Shown here: positions 1-10,880 of the stretch, in pieces | Numbering within the stretch: the stretch's first letter is position 1 | Layout: each line of letters opens with the position of its first letter | NCBI GenBank assembly: GCA_009694025.1 | Contig: SHVZ01000006.1 | Span: 1 to 64,000 of the forward strand | Origin: Alphaproteobacteria bacterium | Lineage (GTDB): Bacteria; Pseudomonadota; Alphaproteobacteria; SHVZ01 | Direction of reading: 5' to 3' | DNA: 64,000 nt | Program-made: the position numbers and the translations under genes | Notes under the pieces: generated by a model | What the model saw: the letters and a program-made list of their open reading frames with translations, nothing else | Told to the model about the DNA's origin: nothing | Database searches by the model: none

Positions 1-103
1 GCAACCGGTGCTCCGTCTTCGTCGAGCGCGCCAACCCTTCGAGCCGGGCACGCTCATCTTCCTTCAGTATGATCGGGGTCGCTTCAGGGATGCCTCTCGC
101 CAT
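1..103 (-). CDS. IS630-family transposase, 5' fragment (runs off the window)
   Basis: Reading leftward from an ATG at 103, the 34 visible codons begin MARGIPEATPIILKEDERAR and continue with a basic helix-like stretch ending KTEHRL. This resembles the N-terminal helix-turn-helix of IS630-type transposases, which cut and paste at TA dinucleotides. The rest of the gene lies outside the window, so integrity cannot be judged. Only about 41 bp separate its start from the stop codon of the epimerase gene, so the element's terminus must lie close to 104-147. The family assignment rests on a short stretch and is moderately confident. Confidence 0.62.
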   Translation of the reverse strand, partial: MARGIPEATPIILKEDERARLEGLARSTKTEHRL

Positions 104-144
104 GCCCCCTTGAATCACGACTCACGCTTCAGGCATAGCGGGTA

Positions 145-1107
145 CTAGGTCTTGTAGAAGCCGCGATACCACTCGACGAAGCGCGGAACGCCGACGTCGA
201 TCGGCGTGGTCGGGCGGAATCCGAGGTCGCGCGTCGCGTCCTCGATGTCGGCGAAGGTCTCCTTGACGTCGCCCGGTTGCATCGGTTTCAGCTCGACGAT
301 CGCCTTCCGTCCGACGGCCTTCTCGATCACCTCGATGAAACGCAGCAGCGGCTCCGTCCGGTTGTTGCCGAGGTTGTAGACGCGGTGACCCGCCGCCGGC
401 CGATCGAGGGCCGCCAGCACGCCGCGCACGATATCGTCGATGTAGGTGAAGTCGCGCCGCATGTCGCCGTTGTTGAACACCTGGATCGGCTGCCCTTCGA
501 GGATGGCGCGGGTGAACAGGAAGGCCGACATGTCCGGCCGCCCCCAGGGGCCGTAGACGGTGAAGAAGCGCAGCCCGATCGCCTTGAGCCCGTACAGCCG
601 GGCATAGGACGTCGCCATCATCTCGCCCGCCTTCTTGGTCGCGGCATAGAGCGAGACCGGGTCGTCCGTACGGTCGGACGTGGAGAACGGCAAGCGGCTG
701 TTGGCGCCGTAGACCGAGGACGAGCTGGCATAGACCAGGTTGCCGAGACGCGGCAGATGCCGGCCGAGCTCGAGCACCGCCAGATGCCCGGTGAGGTTGG
801 CGTCGACATAGTCGAAAGGATGATCGAGGGAATGGCGGACGCCGGCCTGGGCGGCGAGATGCACGATCCGTTCGATTTCAGGATGCTCCCGGCCGAACGC
901 CGCGACCTCGTCCCGGCGCGAGAGATCGAGCGTCCGGAAAGAGAAACCGGGCGCGCCCGCCAACCGGGCGAGCCGCGCCTGCTTCAACGCCGGATCGTAG
1001 TACGGGCTGAGATTGTCGAGCCCGAGGACGCGCTCGCCGCGGTCGAGCAGCGCCTGGGCGACGTGGGAGCCGATGAACCCGGCGGCGCCGGTGACGAGAA
1101 TCGTCAT
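145..1107 (-). CDS. NAD-dependent epimerase/dehydratase (UDP-glucuronate 4-epimerase-like)
   Basis: A 320-aa cytosolic short-chain-fold sugar-nucleotide epimerase. The Rossmann nucleotide-binding motif GAAGFIGSH is at residues about 7-15 and the catalytic Y-x3-K is in YAATKK. The segment around FFTVYGPWGRPDMS is typical of the UDP-glucuronate/UDP-galacturonate 4-epimerase branch that supplies galacturonate for surface polysaccharides. Length is normal for the family and the C-terminus (VEWYRGFYK) looks complete, so the IS end next to it has not truncated the gene. Exact substrate is inferred; UDP-glucose 4-epimerase is a less likely alternative. It is divergent from the sensor kinase at 1199. 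Confidence 0.88.
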   Translation of the reverse strand: MTILVTGAAGFIGSHVAQALLDRGERVLGLDNLSPYYDPALKQARLARLAGAPGFSFRTLDLSRRDEVAAFGREHPEIERIVHLAAQAGVRHSLDHPFDYVDANLTGHLAVLELGRHLPRLGNLVYASSSSVYGANSRLPFSTSDRTDDPVSLYAATKKAGEMMATSYARLYGLKAIGLRFFTVYGPWGRPDMSAFLFTRAILEGQPIQVFNNGDMRRDFTYIDDIVRGVLAALDRPAAGHRVYNLGNNRTEPLLRFIEVIEKAVGRKAIVELKPMQPGDVKETFADIEDATRDLGFRPTTPIDVGVPRFVEWYRGFYKT

Positions 1108-1198
1108 GGGCCTGGTGTATAGCTGGTCGGCGCGCGCAAATCACCAACGCGCATGAACACTAAGGATTGGCGAGTCTCGGCGTGGTAGGTTCGCGGCC

Positions 1199-2776
<1,578 letters not shown>

Positions 2777-2925
2777 CCGGCAGGCCCTCGGCCAAGCAAC
2801 GCCGTTGCGTCCTCAAATAAGTCAGAGTTCCTTCCTTTCGTTGCCGCAAGCTCTGATTACTTGGCCGTTTTCGCGTGTTAGCCTCGCCCTCGACCAAGAC
2901 GCCATCGCGCGCAGAAAGAGGGAAC

Positions 2926-5900
2926 ATGGCCCTCGCGAAAGTCAGCCTCGACGACAAGTATGAGCTGGATCGCGGCCGGGTTTATCTGACGGGTATCCAG
3001 GCGCTGGTGCGGCTGCCGATCATGCAGCGCCAGCGCGATGCCTTGGCCGGTCTCAACACCGGCTGCTTCATCTCGGGATATCGCGGATCTCCGCTCGGCG
3101 GTTTCGACCAGCAGCTCTGGCAGGCCAAACGCTTCCTCGGGCGCAACAACATCCGCTTCCAGCCGGGCGTGAACGAGGACATGGCCGCGACCGCCATCTG
3201 GGGCAGCCAGCAGGTCAACATGTTCAAAGGCGCCACTGTCGATGGCGTCTTCGGCATCTGGTACGGCAAGGGCCCGGGAGTCGACCGGTCGGGCGACGTC
3301 TTCAAACACGCGAACAACGCCGGGACCTCGCCCCATGGCGGCGTGCTGGCGCTCGCCGGCGACGACCACACCTGCAAGTCGTCGACCCTGGCGCACCAGT
3401 CCGAATACGCCTTCATGGACGCCTGTATTCCGGTCCTGCATCCCTCCGGCGTGCAGGAGGTGCTGGACTACGGCCTCTACGGCTGGGCGATGAGCCGATA
3501 CTCCGGCTGCTGGATCGCGATGAAGGCGACCGCCGAGACCATGGACTCGTCCTCCTCGGTCGAGATCGACCCCGAGCGGGTGAAGATCGAGATCCCGACC
3601 GACTTCGAGGTTCCGCAGGGTGGGCTCAACATCCGCTGGCCCGACCCGCCGCTCGATCAGGAGTACCGGCTCCACCGCTACAAGCTCTACGCCGCCCTCG
3701 CCTTCGCCCGCGCCAACCGCCTCGACCGGGTGGTGCTGGACTCGCCGAAACCGCGCTTTGGCGTCGTCACCACCGGCAAGTCCTACCTCGACGTCATGCA
3801 GGCGCTCGACGACCTCGGCATCGACCGCGCCCATGCCGCCGAGATCGGGCTCCGGGTCTACAAGGTCGGCATGGTCTGGCCGCTCGAGCGCGAGGGCATC
3901 CGCCACTTCGCCGAGGGGCTCGAAGAGATCCTGGTCGTCGAGGAGAAGCGCGCCGTCATCGAGAACCAGATGAAGGAGCAGCTCTACAACTGGCGGGAGG
4001 ACGTGCGCCCGCGCGTCATCGGCAAGTTCGACGAGCAGCGCAACTGGATCCTGCCGTCGGCCGACGAGCTGACCCCGGCCCGCATCGCCCGCGTGATCGC
4101 CGCCCGCATCGCCCGGTTCTATACCTCCGAGCGCATCCAGCAGCGCCTGGCCTTCCTCGAGACCAAGGACGCCGCCCTTTCCCATCCCAAGACCGACTTC
4201 AAGCGCACGCCCTGGTTCTGCTCGGGATGTCCGCACAACACCTCGACCCGCGTGCCTGAGGGCAGCCGCGCCGTCGCCGGCATCGGCTGCCACTACATGG
4301 CCGTGTGGATGGACCGCTCGACCGAGACCTTCACCCAGATGGGCGGCGAAGGCGCGTCGTGGATCGGCCAGGCGCCGTTCACCGAAACCAAGCACATCTT
4401 CGCCAATCTCGGCGACGGCACCTACAATCACTCGGGCATCCTGGCGGTTCGCGCCGCGGTCGCCGCCGGCGTCAACATCACCTATAAGCTCCTCTACAAC
4501 GACGCGGTCGCGATGACCGGCGGCCAGGCGGTCGACAACGGCTTCACCGTGCCGCAGATCTCGCGCCAGCTCGCCGCCGAGGGCGTCCGGCGCGTCGTCG
4601 TGGTCGCCGACGATCCCGACAAGTACCCGATCGGCACGGATTTCGCGCCGGGCGTCGTCGTCCATCACCGCGACGACTTGGACCAGGTCCAGCGCGACCT
4701 CCGGGAGGTCCCGGGAGTGACGGCGCTCATCTACGATCAGACCTGCGCTGCCGAGAAGCGCCGTCGCCGCAAGCGCGGCACCCTCCCCGATCCCGACCGC
4801 CGGGTGATCATCAACGAACTCGTTTGCGAGGGCTGCGGCGACTGCGGGGTTAAGTCCAACTGCGTTTCCGTCGTGCCGGTCGAGACCGCGTTCGGTCGCA
4901 AGCGCGCCATCGACCAGTCCTCATGCAACAAGGACTTCTCCTGCGTCAACGGCTTCTGCCCGAGCTTCGTCTCGGTCGAGGGCGGCAAGCTGAAGAAGCG
5001 GCGCGGCAAGGGCGAGCAGCCCTTCCCGGTCCTGCCGGAGCCGCTGCTACCGGCCCTCGACGAGCCCTTCGGCATCCTGGTGACGGGCATCGGCGGCACG
5101 GGCGTCGTCACCATCGGAGCGCTGCTCGGCATGGCCGCGCATATCGAGGAGAAGGGCGTCAGCGTCCTCGACATGACCGGCCTCGCCCAGAAGGGCGGTG
5201 CCGTCATCAGCCACATCCGTATCGCCCGGCAACCGGAAGACATCCACGCCGTCCGCATCGCCGCCGGAGGCGCCCGCACCGTCATCGGCTGCGATCTCGT
5301 CGTCACCGGCGGCTACGATGCCGTCGCCAAAGTCGAAGCCGGAAAGACCCGCGTCGTCGTCAACAGCCACGAGACCCTGACCGGAGAATTCTCGAAGAAG
5401 CCCGACATGGCGTTCCCGACCCGGGCTTTCGCCGACACCTTGGCCGAGGCCGCCGGCCCCGGCGGCGTCGACGCGCTCGACGCCAGCCGGATCGCCACCG
5501 CCCTCCTCGGCGACTCCATCGCCGTCAACCTGTTCCTGCTGGGCTATGCTTGGCAGAAGGGGCTGGTGCCGATCGGCAGCAAGGCGATCGAGCGGGCGAT
5601 CGAGCTCAATGCGGTCGCCATCGATTTCAACAAGCAGGCCTTCCTCTGGGGGCGCCGCGCCGCCCACGACCTCGCCCTCGTGCTTCGCGCCGCCGGCCTC
5701 GACCAGGTAGCTGCAGCGGCTGAAACCCTCGATGATGTCATCGCCAAGCGCGCCGCCTTCCTCACAGATTACCAGGACGCCGCCTACGCACGGCGCTACG
5801 AGGCGCTGGTCCGGCGCGTCGCCGAGGCCGAACGTACGCGCGCGCCCGGCCGCGACGGGCTCGCCCGCGCCGTCGCCCGCTACTATTTCAAGCTCCTCGC

Positions 5901-6384
5901 CTACAAGGACGAGTATGAGGTGGCGCGGCTCTACACCGACGGCAGCTTCGAGGCACAGCTCGCCGAAACCTTCGAGAGCTATGAACGCTTGCGCTTCCAT
6001 CTGGCCCCGCCGCTGCTGACCGAGCGCGATGCGGTCACCGGTCACCTCAAGAAGCGGACCTTCGGGCCGTGGATGCGCTCGGCGTTCAAGGCGCTCGCCC
6101 GCCTCAAGGGCCTGCGCGGCACGCGGTGGGACATCTTCGGTCGGACCGAGGAGCGCCGGACGGAGCGCCGGCTCATCGTCGACTACGAAGCCCGGATCGA
6201 GGACCTGATGGCTCGCCTCACCCCCGACCTGCACGGCCTCGCGATCGAGATCGCGAGCCTGCCGGAGAAGATCCGCGGCTACGGTCACGTGAAGGAGAAG
6301 GCGATCGCCGAAGCCAAGGCCCGCGAGGCCGAGCTGTGGGCCCGGCTGATCGAGCCCGAGCCCAAAGCGACCGCCGCGGACTAG
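2926..6384 (+). CDS. Indolepyruvate ferredoxin oxidoreductase family protein (fused alpha-beta)
   Basis: A 1152-aa fused 2-oxoacid:ferredoxin oxidoreductase that would oxidatively decarboxylate aryl (indole/phenyl) pyruvates to acyl-CoA with thiamine diphosphate and Fe-S clusters. The N-terminal pyrimidine-binding domain begins near GYRGSPLGG. A Cys motif (FCSGCPHNTST) lies near residue 433, the ThDP motif GDGTYNHSG near 495, a cysteine-rich segment CEGCGDCGVKSNC near 634, and the gamma-like domain GIGGTGVVTIGALLG near 724. Length fits the fused proteobacterial form. The ATG at 2926 is preferred over one 51 nt upstream because it follows a good purine-rich site (AGAAAGAGGG). Confidence 0.93.
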   Translation: MALAKVSLDDKYELDRGRVYLTGIQALVRLPIMQRQRDALAGLNTGCFISGYRGSPLGGFDQQLWQAKRFLGRNNIRFQPGVNEDMAATAIWGSQQVNMFKGATVDGVFGIWYGKGPGVDRSGDVFKHANNAGTSPHGGVLALAGDDHTCKSSTLAHQSEYAFMDACIPVLHPSGVQEVLDYGLYGWAMSRYSGCWIAMKATAETMDSSSSVEIDPERVKIEIPTDFEVPQGGLNIRWPDPPLDQEYRLHRYKLYAALAFARANRLDRVVLDSPKPRFGVVTTGKSYLDVMQALDDLGIDRAHAAEIGLRVYKVGMVWPLEREGIRHFAEGLEEILVVEEKRAVIENQMKEQLYNWREDVRPRVIGKFDEQRNWILPSADELTPARIARVIAARIARFYTSERIQQRLAFLETKDAALSHPKTDFKRTPWFCSGCPHNTSTRVPEGSRAVAGIGCHYMAVWMDRSTETFTQMGGEGASWIGQAPFTETKHIFANLGDGTYNHSGILAVRAAVAAGVNITYKLLYNDAVAMTGGQAVDNGFTVPQISRQLAAEGVRRVVVVADDPDKYPIGTDFAPGVVVHHRDDLDQVQRDLREVPGVTALIYDQTCAAEKRRRRKRGTLPDPDRRVIINELVCEGCGDCGVKSNCVSVVPVETAFGRKRAIDQSSCNKDFSCVNGFCPSFVSVEGGKLKKRRGKGEQPFPVLPEPLLPALDEPFGILVTGIGGTGVVTIGALLGMAAHIEEKGVSVLDMTGLAQKGGAVISHIRIARQPEDIHAVRIAAGGARTVIGCDLVVTGGYDAVAKVEAGKTRVVVNSHETLTGEFSKKPDMAFPTRAFADTLAEAAGPGGVDALDASRIATALLGDSIAVNLFLLGYAWQKGLVPIGSKAIERAIELNAVAIDFNKQAFLWGRRAAHDLALVLRAAGLDQVAAAAETLDDVIAKRAAFLTDYQDAAYARRYEALVRRVAEAERTRAPGRDGLARAVARYYFKLLAYKDEYEVARLYTDGSFEAQLAETFESYERLRFHLAPPLLTERDAVTGHLKKRTFGPWMRSAFKALARLKGLRGTRWDIFGRTEERRTERRLIVDYEARIEDLMARLTPDLHGLAIEIASLPEKIRGYGHVKEKAIAEAKAREAELWARLIEPEPKATAAD

Positions 6385-6388
6385 GAGC

Positions 6389-7512
6389 ATGACGGGAAAA
6401 CGCAGCGCGATCTCAGGCTCGACGTCTTCCGGGGCCTCGCCCTCTTCTTCATCTTCGTCGACCATATCCCGGAGAACAAGCTCTCCGCCTTCACCCTCCA
6501 GGCGCTCGGATTCTTCGATGCCGCCGAGGTCTTCATCTTCCTCTCCGGCTATACGGCGGCGCTGGTCTACGGACGCGCGCTCGTCCGCCACGGCTTCGTC
6601 GTCAGCTCGGCCCAGATCTATCGCCGGGTCTGGCAGCTCTACATCGCGCATCTGTTCCTGTTCATCGTGCTGTCGGCGATCGTCTCCTACGTGCTGGAGC
6701 GCTTCGGCTCGCCGCTCTACGCCGAGGAGCTGGGCGTCGGCGACTTCCTGAGCGAGCCGCACATCGCGCTGATGCGAGCGCTGACGCTCGAGTTTCAGCC
6801 GACCTTCCTCGACATCCTTCCGCTCTACATCGTGCTGCTCGCCGCCTTTCCGCTGGTCCTGCTCGCCCTCGAACGCAGCCCGTGGCTGGCGATCGGTCCC
6901 TCCCTCTGCCTCTATGCCGCGGTCTATGCCTTCGATCTCCGCTTCCGCGGCTATCCAAACGCGCAGCCCTGGTTCTTCAATCCCCTCGCCTGGCAACTTC
7001 TGTTCGTCATCGGCGCCGCCGCCGGTCATGGCCGGGTGCGCAGGCACTCGCTGGCGGACAAGGGGCGATGGCTGATCGGGCCGGCCCTGGTGATCTCGGC
7101 GATGGCCTTCGCCATCGTGTCGTCATGGACCATGCATCGTTACTTCGCCAGCTTCCCGGCGCTCCTCCAAAAGGAGCTGTGGCCGCTCAACAAGACCGAT
7201 TTGTCGCCGATCCGCCTCGTCAACTTCCTCTCGGTTACGCTGCTTGCTGCTTGGCTGATCCGACCCGAGGCCGCCTGGCTTTCCTCCCCCTGGATCCGGC
7301 CGATCGCCCTTTGTGGAAAGTTCTCCCTACACGTTTTCTGCTTCGGTATTATTCTCTCGCTCATGGGCCATTTCGCGCTGGTCGAGATCTCTCGCTCGCT
7401 CGCCGCACAGCTCGCGGTCACCGCCCTCGGCGCCTTGGCGATGTATGCGCTGGCACGGCTGCTCGCCTGGTATCGCGATTCCGTCGAAAAACATGCCGGA
7501 GCCGGCGCATGA
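6389..7512 (+). CDS. OpgC-domain acyltransferase-like membrane protein, start separated by a -1 frameshift
   Basis: The main frame encodes an OpgC-like integral membrane protein: it opens with LRLDVFRGLALFFIFVDHIP, contains EVFIFLSGYTAALVYG, and shows about ten hydrophobic segments. OpgC proteins acylate (for example succinylate) periplasmic glucans. The conserved N-terminus has no ATG, GTG or TTG in its own frame: an in-frame TAG at 6382 is followed only by non-start codons. The only ATG (6389) is one frame off and meets the main frame exactly at G-GGA-AAA (6394-6400). A -1 shift there, or one extra A in the A4 run, gives a 374-residue protein of normal family size. Its stop overlaps the next gene (ATGA). 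A GTG at 6667 would delete the conserved N-terminus. Confidence 0.75.
6394..6400 (+). other. Slippery heptamer G-GGA-AAA at the opgC-like start
   Basis: Read in the frame of the ATG at 6389, the bases split as G GGA AAA, matching the X-XXY-YYZ pattern for simultaneous -1 slippage of P- and A-site tRNAs. A GGAG element lies at 6384-6387, six bases upstream. Slipping back one base places the ribosome in the frame that encodes the OpgC domain. A missing base in the A run is an equally simple explanation. Confidence 0.5.
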
Positions 7513-8234
7513 AACTCCTCCTGGCGGCCCTCGTCGCGATCACCGCTGCGACCGGTGCGCTTGCCGCCGACGACCGCTGCGCCGTGCCGGCGGAACTCAT
7601 GGGCGATCCGCCGCCGCTGCTGCGCGTGCACGCCGCATTGGCGCAGCGCCGCCCGCTGACGGTTGTGGCCGTCGGCGGCGCCTCGACCCTCGGAACCGCC
7701 GCGGGCAGCCCGGAGGCGGCCTTTCCGGCGCGACTCGAAGCCGTGCTCCGCGAGCGCTATCCCGGCATCGAGATCAAGGTCGTCAATGCCGGCCGCCCGC
7801 GCGAGGTGACCCGTACGATGGTCGATCGCCTCACCGCCCACCTTCTCGAAACCAGGCCGCAGCTGGTGATCTGGGAGACCGGAATCATGGATGCGGTCCA
7901 GCGGACCGATCTCGCCGAGTTCGATCACGCGCTGCATTATGGAATCGCGCTCGCCCGCGCCCGCGGCGCCGACGTCATGCTGATGGACTTCCAGTACGGC
8001 CGCGGGGCGAGCGCGGTGATCGATTTCCAACCCTATTTCGAGCGCCTCTACGGCGCCGCGGACATCGACGACGTGCCGGTGTTCCAGCGCTACGACATGA
8101 TGCGCCACTGGAGCGAGTCGGGCGTCCTCAACCTCGCGGAGACGCAGCGCGACAAGCTGCAGACCTTAGCCGCCACCCTCTATGACTGCATTGGCAAGCG
8201 CCTGGCCGACGTGATCGAGCGGGCGGCCCGTTGA
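7509..8234 (+). CDS. SGNH-hydrolase-fold exported protein, predicted catalytically inactive
   Basis: A 241-aa protein with a signal peptide (cleavage near AALAADD, residue ~20) and the SGNH/GDSL fold. Alignment by eye with its downstream neighbour shows the catalytic blocks have decayed. Block I reads VGGASTLG, with Ala58 at the nucleophile position where the neighbour has Ser. Block II is NAGRPRE without the Gly of NKGVGGE. Block III is TGIMD instead of LGSNS. The C-terminal D-x2-H (block V) is absent. The start overlaps the stop of the opgC-like gene (ATGA) and its stop overlaps the next start (TTGA), so the three genes are probably coupled. A binding or scaffold role is inference. Confidence 0.8.
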   Translation: MKLLLAALVAITAATGALAADDRCAVPAELMGDPPPLLRVHAALAQRRPLTVVAVGGASTLGTAAGSPEAAFPARLEAVLRERYPGIEIKVVNAGRPREVTRTMVDRLTAHLLETRPQLVIWETGIMDAVQRTDLAEFDHALHYGIALARARGADVMLMDFQYGRGASAVIDFQPYFERLYGAADIDDVPVFQRYDMMRHWSESGVLNLAETQRDKLQTLAATLYDCIGKRLADVIERAAR

Positions 8235-8947
8235 GACGTCTCCTCGCCCTGCTGCTGACGTTGACGGCGCTGCCGGCCGCGGCGGCGCACGAGTGTCAAG
8301 CCCCGCAGGAGTACGCATCCCTCGGCGCTCGTCTGCCGCGATACGCCGCGGCCCTTGCGACCGGGCGAGAGACGACGATCGTCGCCCTCGGCTCATCGTC
8401 GACCTTGGGTATCGGCGCGAGCAGCCCACGGCGCGCCTATCCGGCGCGGCTCGCCGTCGAGATGCGCCGACAGCATGGTCTCGCGGTGCGCGTGCTGAAC
8501 AAAGGTGTCGGTGGGGAAGTAGCGGGCGACATGCTTCGGCGCCTCGATCGCGACGTACTGGCGCAAAAGCCCGACTTGGTAATCTGGCAGTTGGGAAGCA
8601 ATTCCGCCCTTCGCGACGCCGATCCAGGCGAACACGAGCGCGTGCTCCGGGCGGGCCTCGCGCGGCTGCTGCAAACGGGCGCCGATGTCGTGCTCATGAG
8701 TCCGCAGTTCGCGCCGCGCATAATCGAGGCGCCGCACCACCGGGACTATATCCTTCAGCTTGAGCGATTGGCGACGGAGTTCGGGGTGGGACTGTTCCAA
8801 CGCTTCGAGATCATGCGATCCTGGCATGATTCCGGCATCGGCTTCGACATCATGCTGTCGGCCGATCGCCTGCACATGAACGACTGGAGCTACGGTTGCG
8901 TCGCCCGGCTCCTGGCCGACCCGATCGCCGCGCGGCTGAAGCAATAG
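8231..8947 (+). CDS. SGNH/GDSL hydrolase, exported
   Basis: A 238-aa SGNH-family esterase/acyl hydrolase with a signal peptide ending near LPAAAAHE. The catalytic blocks are present: LGSSSTLG with the nucleophile Ser56, NKGVGGE, LGSNS, and C-terminal DRLHMND supplying Asp and His. The family removes acyl groups from carbohydrates or lipids; with an OpgC-like acyltransferase upstream, a periplasmic O-acyl esterase is the natural inference. The start is TTG inside the preceding stop (TTGA), implying translational coupling. It is paralogous to the preceding gene. Confidence 0.85.
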   Translation: MRRLLALLLTLTALPAAAAHECQAPQEYASLGARLPRYAAALATGRETTIVALGSSSTLGIGASSPRRAYPARLAVEMRRQHGLAVRVLNKGVGGEVAGDMLRRLDRDVLAQKPDLVIWQLGSNSALRDADPGEHERVLRAGLARLLQTGADVVLMSPQFAPRIIEAPHHRDYILQLERLATEFGVGLFQRFEIMRSWHDSGIGFDIMLSADRLHMNDWSYGCVARLLADPIAARLKQ

Positions 8948-8960
8948 CCCGCATCGCGCT

Positions 8961-9842
8961 TCACACGCACTTGAAGTCCAGGCCGAAATCGACCGCAGGT
9001 GCACTGTGGGTGAGCCAGCCGGCGGAGACTACGTCGACGCCCGCCGCCGCGACCGCCGCGACCGTCTCCCGGGTGATCCGGCCGGAAGCCTCGCTGATCG
9101 CCCGGCCGCCGATCATCGACACGGCCTCGGCGAGCATCGCCGGCCGCATGTTGTCGAGCAGAACCGCATCCACGCCGGCCGAGAGGGCGATCTCGAGCTC
9201 CGCCAACGTGTCGACCTCGACCTCGACTTTGACCATGTGCCCGATGGCGCGCCGGGCGCGCTCGACCGCGACGGCGATCCCGCCGGCGGCGACGATGTGG
9301 TTGTCTTTGATCAGGACGCCGTCATCCAGGCCGAAACGGTGGCTGACGCCGCCACCGGCACGGATCGCCATCTTCTCCAGTGCGCGCAGGCCCGGTGTGG
9401 TCTTGCGCGTGCAGGTGATCCGGGCGCGATGGCCGCGGACGGCATCGACGAGGCCCGCCGTCGCGGTCGCGACGCCCGAGAGCTGGCAGAGGAAGTTGAG
9501 GGCCACCCGCTCCGCCGTCAGCACGGCGCGGGCCGATCCGGCCACCGTCGCAACGACCGTGCCGGCGGCGATTGGGCTGCCGTCGCCGTGGTGGACGGAA
9601 ACCTCGACCGCCGGGTCGATCAGCCGGAAGGCGGCGAGCACGCAATCGATTCCCGCGACCACGCCCGCCTGGCGCGCGGCGATCGCGCCCGATGCCCGCG
9701 CCGCGGCCGGCACCACGGCGGCGGTGGTGATGTCGCCGGCACGCCCGAGATCCTCGATGAGAGCGGCGCGCACCACCGGCTCGACGAGGATCGCCGGCAA
9801 GGAGATCGAGGGCTCGTCCGGCGACGCCGGAGCGGCGCTCAT
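8961..9842 (-). CDS. nadC: Nicotinate-nucleotide diphosphorylase (carboxylating)
   Basis: A 293-aa quinolinate phosphoribosyltransferase, which converts quinolinate and PRPP to nicotinate mononucleotide in de novo NAD synthesis. Recognisable segments include [11 protein letters not shown] near the N-terminus, the core [34 protein letters not shown], and VDAVLLDNM. Its ATG overlaps the nadA stop by four bases, so the two are one transcription unit. nadB, usually the third member of this operon, is absent here. Confidence 0.96.
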   Translation of the reverse strand: MSAAPASPDEPSISLPAILVEPVVRAALIEDLGRAGDITTAAVVPAAARASGAIAARQAGVVAGIDCVLAAFRLIDPAVEVSVHHGDGSPIAAGTVVATVAGSARAVLTAERVALNFLCQLSGVATATAGLVDAVRGHRARITCTRKTTPGLRALEKMAIRAGGGVSHRFGLDDGVLIKDNHIVAAGGIAVAVERARRAIGHMVKVEVEVDTLAELEIALSAGVDAVLLDNMRPAMLAEAVSMIGGRAISEASGRITRETVAAVAAAGVDVVSAGWLTHSAPAVDFGLDFKCV

Positions 9843-10867
9843 CGGGCCTTGATCTCCAGCATGCGCTCGACCGCCCGCCGGGCGGGAGCGGCGACCGCCG
9901 GATCGATCTCGATCGCATGCGCCATCGTCTCCAGCGCCCGGCGGATCTTGGGAAGCGTGATCCGCTTCATGTGCGGACACAGGTTGCACGGCCGCACGAA
10001 CTCGATGTCCGGATAGTGGACCGAGACGTTGTCGCTCATCGAGCATTCGGTGATCAGCACCACCCGCGCCGGCCGCTCGCGCGCGACATAGTCGCTCATG
10101 CCCTGGGTCGAACCGACGAAGTCGGCCTCGGCCACGACCTCGGGCGGGCATTCCGGGTGCGCCAGGACCACCACGCCCGGATGGCTCCGGCGCAGCCTCT
10201 GGATGTCCTTGGCCTCGAAGCACTCGTGGACCTCGCAGCGGCCGTGCCAGGCGATCACCTTGACCTTGGTCTCGGCGGCGATGTTCTTCGCCAGATACTC
10301 GTCCGGCAGCATGATCACCCGGTCGACGCCGAGCGACTCGATGACGGCGCGGGCATTGCCCGAGGTGCAGCAGATGTCGGACTCGGCCTTCACCTCGGCC
10401 GAGGTGTTGACGTAGGTCACGACCGGGACGCCCGGGTAGCGCTGGCGCAGCAGCCGGACATCGGCGCCGGTGATCGACGCCGCCAGCGAGCAGCCGGCGT
10501 CCGGGTCGGGGATCAGCACCCGTTTCTCCGGGTTCAGCAGCTTCGCCGTCTCGGCCATGAAATGGACCCCGCAGAGCACGATCACGTCGGCCTCGGTCCG
10601 CGCCGCCTCGCGCGCCAACGCCAGGGAGTCGCCGACGATGTCGGCGACGCAATGGAAGATCTCCGGTGTCTGGTAGTTGTGCGCCAGGATGACGGCGTTG
10701 CGCCGCCGCTTGAGATCGATGATCGCCTCGATGTCCGGCGCGAAGGCCGGCCACTCGACCGAGGGGATGACCCTGCGCACGCGCTCGTAGAGCGCGGCGG
10801 TCGGAGGCATGCCGCCGACCAGCGCAGGCGTTGCGGCGGAGGACGAGGCATGCGGGGCCGGAACCAT
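9839..10867 (-). CDS. nadA: Quinolinate synthase
   Basis: A 342-aa [4Fe-4S] quinolinate synthase that condenses iminoaspartate with dihydroxyacetone phosphate. The three cluster cysteines are recognisable in the segments [19 protein letters not shown] and [17 protein letters not shown] is also conserved. The ATG at 10867 is chosen because AGAGAGG lies seven bases upstream; ATGs at 10888 and 10897 fall inside the operator-like palindrome and lack such a site. The upstream region carries a promoter-like pair of hexamers and two palindromes, consistent with repression by the NAD regulator encoded just upstream. Confidence 0.96.
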   Translation of the reverse strand: MVPAPHASSSAATPALVGGMPPTAALYERVRRVIPSVEWPAFAPDIEAIIDLKRRRNAVILAHNYQTPEIFHCVADIVGDSLALAREAARTEADVIVLCGVHFMAETAKLLNPEKRVLIPDPDAGCSLAASITGADVRLLRQRYPGVPVVTYVNTSAEVKAESDICCTSGNARAVIESLGVDRVIMLPDEYLAKNIAAETKVKVIAWHGRCEVHECFEAKDIQRLRRSHPGVVVLAHPECPPEVVAEADFVGSTQGMSDYVARERPARVVLITECSMSDNVSVHYPDIEFVRPCNLCPHMKRITLPKIRRALETMAHAIEIDPAVAAPARRAVERMLEIKAR

Positions 10868-10880
10868 GGAAACCTCTCTT

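Noticed and set aside
2878-4668. Long antisense open frame (596 codons) over the indolepyruvate oxidoreductase gene
   Set aside because: Composition is typical of GC-rich antisense shadows and it has no recognisable domain. The sense protein has family motifs throughout.
6667-7512. Starting the OpgC-like protein at GTG 6667
   Set aside because: This deletes the conserved LRLDVFRG segment and two membrane helices, and there is no reason for such strong coding conservation upstream if it were untranslated.
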